DNA of 64,000 bases, taken from assembly GCA_964457065.1 (NCBI GenBank), contig CAYWDQ010000005.1, forward strand, positions 1 through 64,000, written 5' to 3'. Positions 42,180 to 51,124 of this stretch are shown in pieces. The translations under genes and the position numbers were made by a program. Numbering within the stretch: the first letter of the stretch is position 1; every line of letters begins with the position of its first letter. Below the pieces are notes generated by a model that saw only the letters and a program-made list of their open reading frames with translations, was not told where the DNA came from and ran no database searches. Source of the DNA: Bog-473 sp964457065. Its GTDB lineage: Bacteria; Actinomycetota; Acidimicrobiia; Acidimicrobiales; RAAP-2.

Positions 42180-43586
42180 ATGGGCACGGGAACGGGCATG
42201 GGCACGGGCGGCCCGGGGGTGTCGGCACGGGGGCGGCGGGAGGCCGACGTGTGCGTCGTCGGGGCGGGGCTGGCCGGGCTCACGGCGGCGCGGCGGCTCT
42301 CGCAGGCGGGCCGGTCGGTGATGGTCCTCGAGGCGCGTGACCGGGTCGGGGGCCGCGTGTGGACCCGCACCACCCGCAGCGGCGTGCCGGTCGACATGGG
42401 CGCCTGCTTCGTCGGACCGCATCACGACCGCATGCACGCGTTGACCAAGGAGATGGGCGTGGCCACGTTCCCGACCTTCGTCGCGGGTGACAACGTGCTG
42501 GCGACGGGCGGCAAGGTCCGGCGCTACCGGGGCGACATCCCGCGGGTCAGCCCGCTGGCGCTCCTCAGCGCGGCCCAGGCCATCGCCCGCATGAACGCGA
42601 TGGCCCGGAAGGTGCCGCTCGACGCGCCCTGGGACGCACCGAAGGCGGCCGAGTGGGACTCGCTCTCGGTGCGGGCATGGCTCAGCGCCTCCCGGGTGCC
42701 GACGCGGTTGGCCCGGGACCTGGTGGAGGCGACGGTGCGGGCCTGCTTCGCCGCCGAGCTCTCCGAGGTCTCGCTGCTCAACTGGCTCTTCCTCGCCCGC
42801 TCCGCGGGTGGGATCGAGTCGCTGATGAACATCGCGGGCGGCTACCAGGACGCGCAATTCGACGGCGGCGTGGGGCAGGTCCCCGACGCCATGGCGGCCG
42901 AGCTGGGCGATGCCGTCGTGCTGGGCACACCGGTGCACGCGGTCACCCAGCGCGCCGACCGGGTCGAGGTGGCCGGCGCGGGCGTCACCGTGACGGCGCG
43001 GCACTGCGTCCTGGCCCTGCCCCGTGCCCTGGCGGCCGGCATCCGCTTCGAGCCCGTCCTGCCGGCCGATCACGCCCTCCTCATCCACCAGGTGCCGGCC
43101 GGCACCGAGGTCAAGATGGTGGCGGTCTACGACGAGCCCTTCTGGCGCGACGACGGCGTGTCCGGAGCGACCGTGGCCACCGACGACGACATAGAGGTCA
43201 CGCTCGACACCTGCCAACCGGCGCACCCCCAGGGGGTCATCGCCGGCTACTGCGCCGGTCCCCGTGCCCGCGCCCTGGCGGAGCTGGGCGAGGCAGACCG
43301 CCGCGCCGTCTTCGTGCGCATGCTCACGACCCGCCTCGGGCCCGGGGCCGCCACACCGGTCGAGGTGCTCGAGCAGAACTGGGCCGAGGAGCAGTGGACG
43401 CGCGGCTGCTCCATGGGCCACTTCGCGACCGGCACGCTGACCCAGTACGGGCGGCGCCTGCGCGAACCGGTCGGGCGGCTCCACTGGGCCGGCACCGAGA
43501 CCGCCACGACGTCGTACGGGGCGATGGACGGCGCAGTGCGCTCGGGCGAGCGCGCCTGCGAGGAGATCGTGCGGGCGGCGGCCTGA
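42180..43586 (+). CDS. FAD-dependent amine oxidase
   Basis: A 468-residue flavin amine oxidase. The dinucleotide-binding motif is VCVVGAGLAGLTAARRL, followed by MVLEARDRVGGRVWTRT, and the C-terminal FAD motif VGRLHWAGTETATTSYGAMDGAVRSGERACEEI is complete. The family oxidises primary or secondary amines to aldehydes with release of ammonia and hydrogen peroxide. ATG 42180 has GAGGAGG 6 bases before it, making the start firm; a Gly/Thr repeat tail precedes the FAD fold. The TetR operator lies just upstream. A nearby aldehyde dehydrogenase would oxidise the product, so the three genes probably form an amine-degradation set. The substrate is unknown. Confidence 0.9.
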   Translation: MGTGTGMGTGGPGVSARGRREADVCVVGAGLAGLTAARRLSQAGRSVMVLEARDRVGGRVWTRTTRSGVPVDMGACFVGPHHDRMHALTKEMGVATFPTFVAGDNVLATGGKVRRYRGDIPRVSPLALLSAAQAIARMNAMARKVPLDAPWDAPKAAEWDSLSVRAWLSASRVPTRLARDLVEATVRACFAAELSEVSLLNWLFLARSAGGIESLMNIAGGYQDAQFDGGVGQVPDAMAAELGDAVVLGTPVHAVTQRADRVEVAGAGVTVTARHCVLALPRALAAGIRFEPVLPADHALLIHQVPAGTEVKMVAVYDEPFWRDDGVSGATVATDDDIEVTLDTCQPAHPQGVIAGYCAGPRARALAELGEADRRAVFVRMLTTRLGPGAATPVEVLEQNWAEEQWTRGCSMGHFATGTLTQYGRRLREPVGRLHWAGTETATTSYGAMDGAVRSGERACEEIVRAAA

Positions 43587-43593
43587 AGAGGGT

Positions 43594-44445
43594 CTACGCG
43601 CCCATGCCCTCGGGTCGGGGGCCCGGGCCCGCGCCCACGCCGAGCCGCTCCCGGAAGAAGGTGAGCGTCTGGTCGAGCGCCGCCCGGGTCGGTGAGCCCT
43701 CCTCGTCCACCAGGTGCTCGGTCAGCACCGAGTGCGCGCTCTTCGGGTGTCCGTAGGGGTTGCCCGGCGCCGAGTCGATCTCCACGGCGATGAAGGCGTC
43801 CCCCAGCTCGCGGCGCAGCGTCTCGAAGCGCTCCTCGAAGCAGAAGGGGTCCTTCGTGAAGCGCAGGCCGAGCACGCAGGAGCCCGCTGCCGTCCGCTCC
43901 TTGACCCGGGCCAGATCGGCATCGGAGATCCCGACGTCGGCCTTGAGCTTGCGCGAGAGCGGGAACGGCTGCGACGGCTGGCTCAGCACCGGGGCCAGCA
44001 CGACGTCGTCGACCATCATCGCCAACGCGAAGCCACCGGTGAAGCACATGCCCACGACGCCCACGCCCGGGCCGCCGCAGCGCCCGTGCTCGGCGGCGGC
44101 GAGTTTGCGCAGCCAGACGGTCACGGGGCTCGTCCGCTTGAGCGCGAAGGCGGAGAACTCGCGCGAGATGCACGCCGGCCCCATGGACGCCAGGGCGTAG
44201 CCCACCGACGGGGGACGGCCCGGCTGGCCGAAGAGGCTCGGCAACACCGCGGTGCACCCCGCCGCAGCCACCCGCCGGCCGAAGTCGGCCACGTGCGGGG
44301 TGATGCCCGGCATTTCGCTGATGACGACCACCGCCGGGCCCGAGCCGATCCGGTACACGTCGCGCCGCTTGCCGTCGGCTTCGAAGGATTCCTTCGTGTA
44401 CCCCTCGAGCGCGGCCTCCCACCTGCCCACATCGCCGGTCGCCAT
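43594..44445 (-). CDS. Dienelactone hydrolase family protein
   Basis: A 283-residue alpha/beta hydrolase. The nucleophile elbow is GVGVVGMCFTGGFAL with Cys134, as in dienelactone hydrolases; Glu44 (ISEMPGI) matches the Glu that pairs with it. The Asp and His of the triad should lie at about 185-245. DLH enzymes open dienelactone in chlorocatechol degradation, but many actinobacterial members act on other lactones or esters. ATG 44445 is chosen; a 785-residue reading across the next gene is an artefact of opposite-strand composition. It is divergent from the thiolase gene with only 24 bases between. Confidence 0.87.
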   Translation of the reverse strand: MATGDVGRWEAALEGYTKESFEADGKRRDVYRIGSGPAVVVISEMPGITPHVADFGRRVAAAGCTAVLPSLFGQPGRPPSVGYALASMGPACISREFSAFALKRTSPVTVWLRKLAAAEHGRCGGPGVGVVGMCFTGGFALAMMVDDVVLAPVLSQPSQPFPLSRKLKADVGISDADLARVKERTAAGSCVLGLRFTKDPFCFEERFETLRRELGDAFIAVEIDSAPGNPYGHPKSAHSVLTEHLVDEEGSPTRAALDQTLTFFRERLGVGAGPGPRPEGMGA

Positions 44446-44469
44446 GGCCGGACCGTAGCATCGACCGCC

Positions 44470-45942
44470 GTGGCCGGACCCAGGAGCACCCTCGACCCGC
44501 GCCTGCCCGTCCTGGTCGGCCTGGGGACCGCCAGCGCCGGTGCGCCGGTGGTCGACCTCATGACGCAAGCCGTGCAGGCCGCGGCGGCGGACGCCGGTGC
44601 ACCGGGACTGCTCGGCGCGGTCGACTGCCTCGCCGTGCCCCGGGGCACGTGGTCCCTGACGGACCCGGCGCGCGCCGTGGCCCGACGCATCGGGTCGCCC
44701 CGGGCCCGCACGCTCCGCTTCGAGGTCGGGGTCTCGCAGCAGGAGATGCTCAACCACGCGCTCGCGTCCGTGGCGGCGGGCGTCCATGAGGTGGTCGTCG
44801 TCGTCGGTGGGGAGGCGCGGCGCTTCCTCCGCGGCGGCGGCAGCGAGACCGACCCCGAGCACGAGCCTCCCGACGGCGTCGTCGTTCGTCCTGCTGACTT
44901 CGTGGCTGCCATTGAGGTGGCGGCGGGCATCGTCCTGCCCCCCGTGCAGCAGTACGCGCTCATTGAGAACGCGCTGGCCGCCGCGCGCGGGCTCACGCCG
45001 GACGAGCAGCGAGACGAGATCGCCGCACTCTGGGCGCGCTGCAACGCGGTGGCGGGCCACAACCCCGACGCCGCCTTCGGCGCGCCGCGCACCGCGGAGG
45101 AGATCGCCACCCCCGGTCCGCGCAACCGCCCCCTGGCGCACCCCTACAACGTGTGGCACGCCAGCCAGTGGACGGTGGACCAGTCGTCGGCGCTCGTGAT
45201 CTGCTCGGCGGCGCGTGCCGCGGAGGCCGGGGTGCCCCCGGACCGGTGGCTGTTCCCGCACGTGGGCCTCCACTGCTCGAAGGCGGTCACGCTGACCGCC
45301 CGGCGCACACTCTGGGCGTGGCCCGCCATGGCCGTGCTGGGCCGGGCCGCCGAGCAGCACGTGGGCCGCCCGTTGCGCGAGCTCCGGCTCGCCGAGGTGT
45401 ACTCGTGCTTCCCGGCGGCGGTGCGGGTGCAGCAGCGCGAGCTCGGGCTCGACCCCGCCGGCACCCCCACCCTCACCGGCGGCATGACCTTCGCCGGCGG
45501 CCCGTTCAACCATTTCGTGCTGCAGTCGCTCGTCGCGCTCGGTCGGCGGCTGCGCGACGAGCCGGCCGAGCTGGGCCTGATCACCGCGGTCTCGGGCATG
45601 CTCTCCAAGCCCGGCCTGGCGCTCTGGTCGGCCTCGCCACCGCCCTCGGGCCGCCTGCCGCTCGTGGCCGACCTGGCCGACGAGGCGATCGCCGCCACGG
45701 GGGTCGTCCCGGTCGTCGAGGTCCCTCCCGGCGCACGCACCCCGGCCACCGTCGTCTCCTCCACCGTGACCTACGGCGGTGAGGGTGGCCTCGAGCCGGT
45801 GCGCACGGCCATCGTGGCCGACCTGCCCGATGGGGTCCGCACCGCCGCTACCTGCGAAGATGCACAGACCGCCCGCCTCGCCGTGGCCGAGGGCCTGACC
45901 GGCCGGGTGGTCGAGGTGAAGGACACGACATTCAGCCTGTGA
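44470..45942 (+). CDS. Thiolase-like / acetyl-CoA acetyltransferase family protein (Rv1867-like)
   Basis: A 490-residue thiolase-fold protein with a C-terminal OB-fold-like extension (about 410-490). Visible features are VGVSQQEMLNHAL, an active-region VYSCFPAAVRV, and GGMTFAGGPFNHFVLQSLVAL near the C-terminal catalytic loop. The usual thiolase N-terminal Cys motif is not obvious, so it may be a lipid-transfer or non-classical acyltransferase. Layout and size recall mycobacterial Rv1867. GTG 44470 has no ribosome-binding site. TAGCAT at 44456-44461 lies where a -10 box would be for leaderless transcription. It overlaps cydD in GTGA, so it is the first gene of that operon. Confidence 0.75.
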   Translation: MAGPRSTLDPRLPVLVGLGTASAGAPVVDLMTQAVQAAAADAGAPGLLGAVDCLAVPRGTWSLTDPARAVARRIGSPRARTLRFEVGVSQQEMLNHALASVAAGVHEVVVVVGGEARRFLRGGGSETDPEHEPPDGVVVRPADFVAAIEVAAGIVLPPVQQYALIENALAAARGLTPDEQRDEIAALWARCNAVAGHNPDAAFGAPRTAEEIATPGPRNRPLAHPYNVWHASQWTVDQSSALVICSAARAAEAGVPPDRWLFPHVGLHCSKAVTLTARRTLWAWPAMAVLGRAAEQHVGRPLRELRLAEVYSCFPAAVRVQQRELGLDPAGTPTLTGGMTFAGGPFNHFVLQSLVALGRRLRDEPAELGLITAVSGMLSKPGLALWSASPPPSGRLPLVADLADEAIAATGVVPVVEVPPGARTPATVVSSTVTYGGEGGLEPVRTAIVADLPDGVRTAATCEDAQTARLAVAEGLTGRVVEVKDTTFSL

Positions 45943-47654
45943 GCGCACCACCCCCTCGCCGGGGCCGGCCCCGCCTGGTCGACCCCGAGCTGGCGGCCCG
46001 GGTCCCCGGCCTGCGGCGGGTCGCGGTCGTCGCGCTGGCGGTCGGCGCGCTGAGCGCCGTCCTCGTCGTCGTCCAGGCCGTCGCCCTGGCCCACGTGGTC
46101 AGCCGCTCGCTGCTGCAGCACGCATCCCTCGGAAGCGTGCTGCCCGCCGTGGTCGTCGTCGGGCTCGCCGTCCTGGCCCGTGCCGCGCTGCACGGCGCCG
46201 GGGACCTCTCCGCCCACGGCGCCGCCGACCGCGTCGTCGCCAAGCTCCGCAGCCAGCTGCTGCACCACGCCCTCGCGCTCGGGCCGGCGTGGCTGGCCGG
46301 CGAGCGCCCCGGTGAGCTGTCCCTCACGGCGACCCGGGGGCTCCGGTCGCTGCACACCTACTTCGCGCGCTACCTCCCCCAGGCCGCCGCCGCCGCCGTC
46401 ATCCCCGCCGTGCTGCTCGTCTGGGTGGCCACCCAGGACTGGCTGTCCTTCGTGGTCGTCATCGCGCTGGTGATCGCCGTGCCGCTGACGATGATCTACT
46501 TCGGGCGCGAGGCGACCAGGAGGTCAGAGCGTCAGTGGCGCCGGCTCGGCTCCCTGGCCGGACGGTTCCTACAGCTCGTCGAGGGGCTCCCGACCCTGCG
46601 TGCCTTCGTCCGCGAGGAGCAGGGTCGCCGCGAGGTGGCGGCGGCCACCGAGGGCGTGCGGACCGCAACGGTGCGCACCCTGCGGGTCGCCTTCCTCTCG
46701 GCCCTCTCCATGGACATGATCGCCGGCTTCGGGGTCGGCTTCGTGGCGATGGTCCTCGGCTTGCGCCTGCTGTGGGGGGAGCTGAGCCTGCAGACGGCCA
46801 TGGCCGTGCTGCTGGTGGCCCCCGAGATCTTCATCCCCCTGCGCCGCGCCGGCGCCGAGTTCCACGCCAGCACCGAAGGGCAGGCCGCCGCCACCCGCGT
46901 CCTCCAGGTGTTGGCGACGCCGGCGCCGGCGGGATCGGCGTACGAGGAGGCCCGGCCCGCGGCACCGGCGCGGCCCGGCGCGGCGGCGCTCGACGTCGAC
47001 GCGCTGCAGGTCGAGTACGAGCATCGTGACCGCCCTGCGCTCGCCTCCTTCTCTCTCCATGCCGCACCCGGCGCCAGGGTCGCGCTCACGGGGCCCTCGG
47101 GATCGGGCAAGTCGACCGTGCTGGCGGCCCTCCTGCGCCTGGTGGAGCCGGGCGCAGGAACGTTGGCGGTCGGCGGGCGCCACTCGACCGAGCAGAGCGC
47201 GGCCGAGTGGCGGCGCCATTTCTCGTGGCTGCCCCAGCGACCGCACCTCTTCAACGCGACCATGGCGGCGAACCTGCGCCTGGGGGCGCCCGACGCCACC
47301 GACGGCGACCTCCACGACGTGCTCGGCGCTGTCGGCCTGTCCGAGCTGATGGCCAACCTGCCCGCCGGGCTGCAGACGCCTCTGGGCCACGACGGCCTCA
47401 CACTGAGCTCGGGCGAGCGCCAGCGGGTGGCCCTGGCCCGCGCCCTGCTGTGCCCGGCGCCGATTCTCCTGCTGGACGAGCCGACCGCCTCGCTCGACCC
47501 GCCCACGGTGGCGCGCCTGGCACCGGCGATTCAGCCGTGGCTGGCGGGTCGCACCGTCGTGGTGGCCGCGCACGAGCCCGTGCTCCTCCCCCGCTTCGAC
47601 TCCGTCGTCGCGCTCCCGGCCGCGGCCGGGCACCCTCTGGCGGTCTCGCCGTGA
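45939..47654 (+). CDS. cydD: Thiol-reductant ABC exporter subunit CydD
   Basis: A 571-residue half-transporter, six membrane helices then an ATPase. The membrane part (about 25-320) has the expected CydD pattern, including SERQWRRLGSLAGRFLQLVEGLPTLRAF. The ATPase domain has Walker A GPSGSGKST, LPQRPHLFNATMAANL (Q-loop), signature LSSGERQRVALARALL and Walker B ILLLDEP. CydDC exports cysteine/glutathione-type thiols and heme-related compounds and is needed for cytochrome bd assembly. It starts at GTG 45939 in GTGA overlap with the thiolase-like gene and ends in GTGA overlap with cydC. No cydAB genes are in the window. Confidence 0.87.
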   Translation: MSAPPPRRGRPRLVDPELAARVPGLRRVAVVALAVGALSAVLVVVQAVALAHVVSRSLLQHASLGSVLPAVVVVGLAVLARAALHGAGDLSAHGAADRVVAKLRSQLLHHALALGPAWLAGERPGELSLTATRGLRSLHTYFARYLPQAAAAAVIPAVLLVWVATQDWLSFVVVIALVIAVPLTMIYFGREATRRSERQWRRLGSLAGRFLQLVEGLPTLRAFVREEQGRREVAAATEGVRTATVRTLRVAFLSALSMDMIAGFGVGFVAMVLGLRLLWGELSLQTAMAVLLVAPEIFIPLRRAGAEFHASTEGQAAATRVLQVLATPAPAGSAYEEARPAAPARPGAAALDVDALQVEYEHRDRPALASFSLHAAPGARVALTGPSGSGKSTVLAALLRLVEPGAGTLAVGGRHSTEQSAAEWRRHFSWLPQRPHLFNATMAANLRLGAPDATDGDLHDVLGAVGLSELMANLPAGLQTPLGHDGLTLSSGERQRVALARALLCPAPILLLDEPTASLDPPTVARLAPAIQPWLAGRTVVVAAHEPVLLPRFDSVVALPAAAGHPLAVSP

Positions 47655-49327
47655 GCGGCGGCCCTCCGCGCGGCTCGCTGCGCCGGGTGCTCGCCGAGCC
47701 GGGCACCCCCTACGGCCGGCTCGCCCTGGCGGGGCTCCTCGGGCTGGCGGCAGCGGCCGCGACGATAGGGCTCCTGGCGGGGTCGGGGTACGTGGTCGGC
47801 CGCGCGGCCCTGCGGCCGGGGCTCAACGCGATCGTCGGCATCCTGGCCGCCGTGGAGGTGCTCGCGTTCTTGCGCGGGCCCCTGCGCTACGAGGAGCGCC
47901 TGGTCGGCCACGATGCGGCCCTGCGCGCGCTCACCCGGTGGCGCGTGTGGCTGTACGACTGCCTCACCCCGCGGGTGCCGGCCGCCCTGACGGGCTGGCG
48001 CAGCGGCGACCTCTTGGCCCGCGCCATCGACGACGTCGACTCCCTGCAGGACCTGTACCTGCGCACCCTGCTGCCGGTCGCGATCGCCGTCGGCGCGTGC
48101 GCCATCGGCACGGCCGCCGTCGGCTTCATCCTGCCCTGGGCCGCGCTGGCGCTCGGGGTCCCGCTCGCCGTCGCCCTGGGCGTCCCCGCGGTGCTCACGT
48201 GGCGGCGCAGCGGCGACGACGAGATGGCCGCGCTCGCCGGCACGCTCTCGGCCCAAGTGGTCGACGCGCTGCAGGGCGCGCCCGAGCTGCTGGCCTTCGG
48301 GGCCGACGTCGCCGCTCTCCAGGCCGTCGAGGCGCTCGGTGCCCGGACGGACACGCTCGAGCGGCACCACGCACGGCTCGCCACCGCTGCTGCGCTGGTC
48401 GTCGCCGTATGCCTGGCGGCGGCCGTCGCCCTCGTGCTCGCCCTCGGGGTCTCGGCCGTCCACGCACACCACCTGGGCCAGGTCATGGTGGCCGTGCTCC
48501 CGCTGGCCGTGCTGGCCACCTTCGAGACGGTCCCGGGCGTGCCGCTCGCCGTGGCCCGGTCGCTGACCGTGCGTGCCTCGGCCGATCGGCTCTTCGCACT
48601 CGAACGGGTGGAGGTCCCCGTGCGCGACCCCGCGCAGCCCGGATCCCTCCCGCCGGGCGTGCCGGAGGTGGCGTTCGACGATGTGACCCTGCGCTACGGG
48701 CCGGGCCTGCCCCGTGCCGTCGACGGCGTCAGCCTCCGGCTGCCGCCCGGCAGCCGGGTCGCGCTCACCGGCTCGAGCGGCGCCGGCAAGTCGAGCCTCG
48801 TCACCGCGCTCCTGCGCTTCTGGCCGCTCGAGGGCGGCACGCTGTCGCTCGGCGGGGTCGACGTCGAGCGGCTCTCCCAGCACGACACGCGCGCCGCCTG
48901 CGCGCTGGCCGACCAGCGTGCCCAGATGTTCGCCGGCACGGTGCGCTCCAACCTCACCCTGGGGCGGCCCGATGCGAGCGAGGACGAGGTCGCCGGGGCC
49001 CTCCGGGCCGCCCGCCTCGACGGCTGGGTGGCCGCGCTGCCGGCCGGGCTCGACACCCCGGTGGGCGAGGACGGGGTGGCGCTCTCGGGCGGTGAGCGGC
49101 GCCGGCTCGCGGTCGCCCGCGCCCTGCTGGCCCCGGGCCCGCTCGTGATCCTCGACGAGCCCACGAGCGGGCTCGACCCCCACCTCGCCGACCAGCTGCT
49201 CGAGGGCGTGTTCGCCGCGGCCGGGGAGCGCAGCGTGCTGGTGATCACGCACCGTGCCGCCGAGGCCCGGCGCTGTGACGTCATGGTCGCCCTCGAGGCC
49301 GGGCGTGTCGTGCCGGCTCAGGCCTGA
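47651..49327 (+). CDS. cydC: Thiol-reductant ABC exporter subunit CydC
   Basis: A 558-residue partner of CydD. Membrane helices occupy about residues 20-300. The ATPase domain has Walker A GSSGAGKSS, DQRAQMFAGTVRSNL, signature LSGGERRRLAVARALL, Walker B LVILDEPTSGLD and the switch His in VITHRAAE. The start GTG 47651 overlaps the cydD stop by 4 bases; longer upstream reading is shadow of cydD. CydC and CydD form a heterodimer with two ATPase sites. The gene runs 10 bases past the stop of the convergent beta-helix lipoprotein, so the two 3' ends overlap. Confidence 0.87.
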   Translation: MSGGPPRGSLRRVLAEPGTPYGRLALAGLLGLAAAAATIGLLAGSGYVVGRAALRPGLNAIVGILAAVEVLAFLRGPLRYEERLVGHDAALRALTRWRVWLYDCLTPRVPAALTGWRSGDLLARAIDDVDSLQDLYLRTLLPVAIAVGACAIGTAAVGFILPWAALALGVPLAVALGVPAVLTWRRSGDDEMAALAGTLSAQVVDALQGAPELLAFGADVAALQAVEALGARTDTLERHHARLATAAALVVAVCLAAAVALVLALGVSAVHAHHLGQVMVAVLPLAVLATFETVPGVPLAVARSLTVRASADRLFALERVEVPVRDPAQPGSLPPGVPEVAFDDVTLRYGPGLPRAVDGVSLRLPPGSRVALTGSSGAGKSSLVTALLRFWPLEGGTLSLGGVDVERLSQHDTRAACALADQRAQMFAGTVRSNLTLGRPDASEDEVAGALRAARLDGWVAALPAGLDTPVGEDGVALSGGERRRLAVARALLAPGPLVILDEPTSGLDPHLADQLLEGVFAAAGERSVLVITHRAAEARRCDVMVALEAGRVVPAQA

Positions 49328-51024
49328 GCGGTCCGGTCGGAACGGAAGTCGCCGGCGACCACGGGCGATCCGCCACGGCCGGACCCGCCGTGCCGGCCTG
49401 GCGGCGTTCCCGACGCCGATCCGCTCGACCCGCCCGAAGTGCACCACGCGTTCGAGGGGATGCCGGCACACGGGTCGGCCATGGTCGGCAGCCCCGCGGG
49501 CAGTGCCTGGAGGCGCACCCCCGTCTGCGTCGGGTAGTTCGAGCCGGCCGGGCACGGGAAGAGGCGGGCGTCACACTCGGCCTGCGCGACCAGCGTGCTG
49601 TCCCCGTTGGTCGTCGTGGTCGTCACGCCGCAGGTGGGCTGCAGCTGCTCCAGGTTCGCCGGAGCGCTCCCTCGTGGCGCCGTGTTGTCGGCGTAGCAAT
49701 TGGACGGCAGGCCCGAGTGCAGGACGATCTGCCCGAAGTCCGCGTTGGACGGGTTGCCGAAGTAGCCGTCGTTGACGAAGGTGTTCCCCTTGAGCGCATC
49801 GCTCTCTGGCTCGAAGACACAGCCGAGGCCAGACGTCTGGAAACCGCCGTAGTTCGCGCACTTCTGGTGGAGGGACGGGGTCCCACTGTCGGGATAAGGG
49901 ACGAACAGGACGCCCCAGGCGCCGTTGTTCGAGAACGTGTTGTCCATCACCGTGTCGTTCCGCCCTCCCGAGACGGTCATCCCCGTACCGATCGGGCCGG
50001 CCGCCGCATCACCAGCCTCCGGGGTGTCGCCGTTGTTGTTGTCGTGGACGTTGTTGTGGATGAACACCCAGCACGAGTGGGTGGCCGTCATGGAGCTGGT
50101 GGCCCCGTCCGGGCACGCGCCGTTCTGGGGCGGCGGCGGGTCGCCGGCGATCTGGGTGTCGGTGTCGACGCCGTCCTGGTTGTTGTCGAACTGCGAGTTC
50201 TCGATCACGACCGCGCCGCCGGAATTCGTGCCCGAGTACCCGAGGGCGTTGTTCTCCATCCAGGCGTGGTCGATCGTGACATCGCACACCTGGTGGCAGG
50301 CGCCCACGTACATGCCGGAGTCGTTCATGTTGGAGCCGTAAATCTGATTCCAGCTTGCCGGGCCCTGCGAGTTCGACGAGAAGATCCCGTACTCCGCGGC
50401 GGAGGTCTCGTCGCTGAAGAAGGACGTCGTCCCGGTGAGATAGCTCCCCGTGTACCCGGTGAGCCCGATCTTGCCCGAGCCGTCGCCGCCGTTCCACCAG
50501 ATCTCGTTCCCCGAGTCGCCGGCGCCGCCCAGGAAGTTGCAGGCGGTCAGGTTCTCGATGCTGACGTGGTCCGCCTTCCAGACGACGATCCCGTTACGAC
50601 CCTGGGCCTTGTTACCGACGACGGGACCGAAGTTCTGGTACTGCGGATCGGAGCTGCACGCGGTCGGGGCGCCGGACTTGGTCCCGTCGACGATGACGGT
50701 GTCACGGTCCATGCCGCGGATGGTCAAGTTCGACGTGCGCACCACCACACCACCGTGGTCACCGGTCGACAACTGGCTGGCCGAGGTCACGTGCGCGTCG
50801 TCCGTCTCGTGGTAATCGCCGGGAGCGACCAGGATGTCGTCGCCCGGCTGGGCGGCGTCGACCGCGGACTGGATCGACGTGTACTGGCCTGCCATCCCGT
50901 GGTACCGGCCGACAAGCAGCACCGCAGGTGAGCTCGACGAGGAGCACGCGGCGAGCACCGACCCGGTCAGGAGGGCGGCGCCGAGGACGCCCAATCGCCG
51001 CGCGCCCATCGTCCGTCGTGCCAT
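49318..51024 (-). CDS. Secreted right-handed parallel beta-helix lipoprotein
   Basis: A 568-residue exported protein. A basic N-terminus, hydrophobic core and lipobox LAAC predict lipid anchoring, followed by a Ser-rich linker. The mature part has beta-helix rungs rich in Asn and Gly ladders: YTSIQSAVDAAQPGDDILVAPGDY (a typical first rung), then IRGMDRDTVIVDGT, VIENSQFDNNQDGV, and MTVSGGRNDTVMDNTFSNNG. At least ten Cys occur in the mature part, many of them in close pairs. The C-terminal 60 residues are Gly/Ser-rich. Such folds bind or cleave polysaccharides, but no pectate-lyase active site is visible. The start is ATG 51024 with GAGGGGAG upstream. Confidence 0.82.
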   Translation of the reverse strand: MARRTMGARRLGVLGAALLTGSVLAACSSSSSPAVLLVGRYHGMAGQYTSIQSAVDAAQPGDDILVAPGDYHETDDAHVTSASQLSTGDHGGVVVRTSNLTIRGMDRDTVIVDGTKSGAPTACSSDPQYQNFGPVVGNKAQGRNGIVVWKADHVSIENLTACNFLGGAGDSGNEIWWNGGDGSGKIGLTGYTGSYLTGTTSFFSDETSAAEYGIFSSNSQGPASWNQIYGSNMNDSGMYVGACHQVCDVTIDHAWMENNALGYSGTNSGGAVVIENSQFDNNQDGVDTDTQIAGDPPPPQNGACPDGATSSMTATHSCWVFIHNNVHDNNNGDTPEAGDAAAGPIGTGMTVSGGRNDTVMDNTFSNNGAWGVLFVPYPDSGTPSLHQKCANYGGFQTSGLGCVFEPESDALKGNTFVNDGYFGNPSNADFGQIVLHSGLPSNCYADNTAPRGSAPANLEQLQPTCGVTTTTTNGDSTLVAQAECDARLFPCPAGSNYPTQTGVRLQALPAGLPTMADPCAGIPSNAWCTSGGSSGSASGTPPGRHGGSGRGGSPVVAGDFRSDRTAQA

Positions 51025-51124
51025 CGGCTGCTCCCCTCGACCGTGCCACCAGGTGAGCCATACGCCCGTTTGGCACCTCTCCGGGGCAACCTACTCCTCA
51101 ACCTGCCGGCGTGGGCCCGAGGTG

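Noticed and set aside
42183..42215. Gly/Thr/Met repeats at the amine oxidase N-terminus as a tandem-repeat locus
   Set aside because: They are only a few imperfect GGGCACGGG-like units at the start of a firm coding sequence and do not form a separate element.
39008..42340. 1110-codon plus-strand reading frame
   Set aside because: It runs antisense to the aldehyde dehydrogenase and TetR genes and mixes with another frame of the secreted protein. Its composition is Arg/Gly/His-rich without a fold.
43594..45951. Apparent 785-residue fusion containing the dienelactone hydrolase
   Set aside because: The first 500 residues are the opposite-strand shadow of the thiolase-like gene. The hydrolase has its own ATG at 44445.
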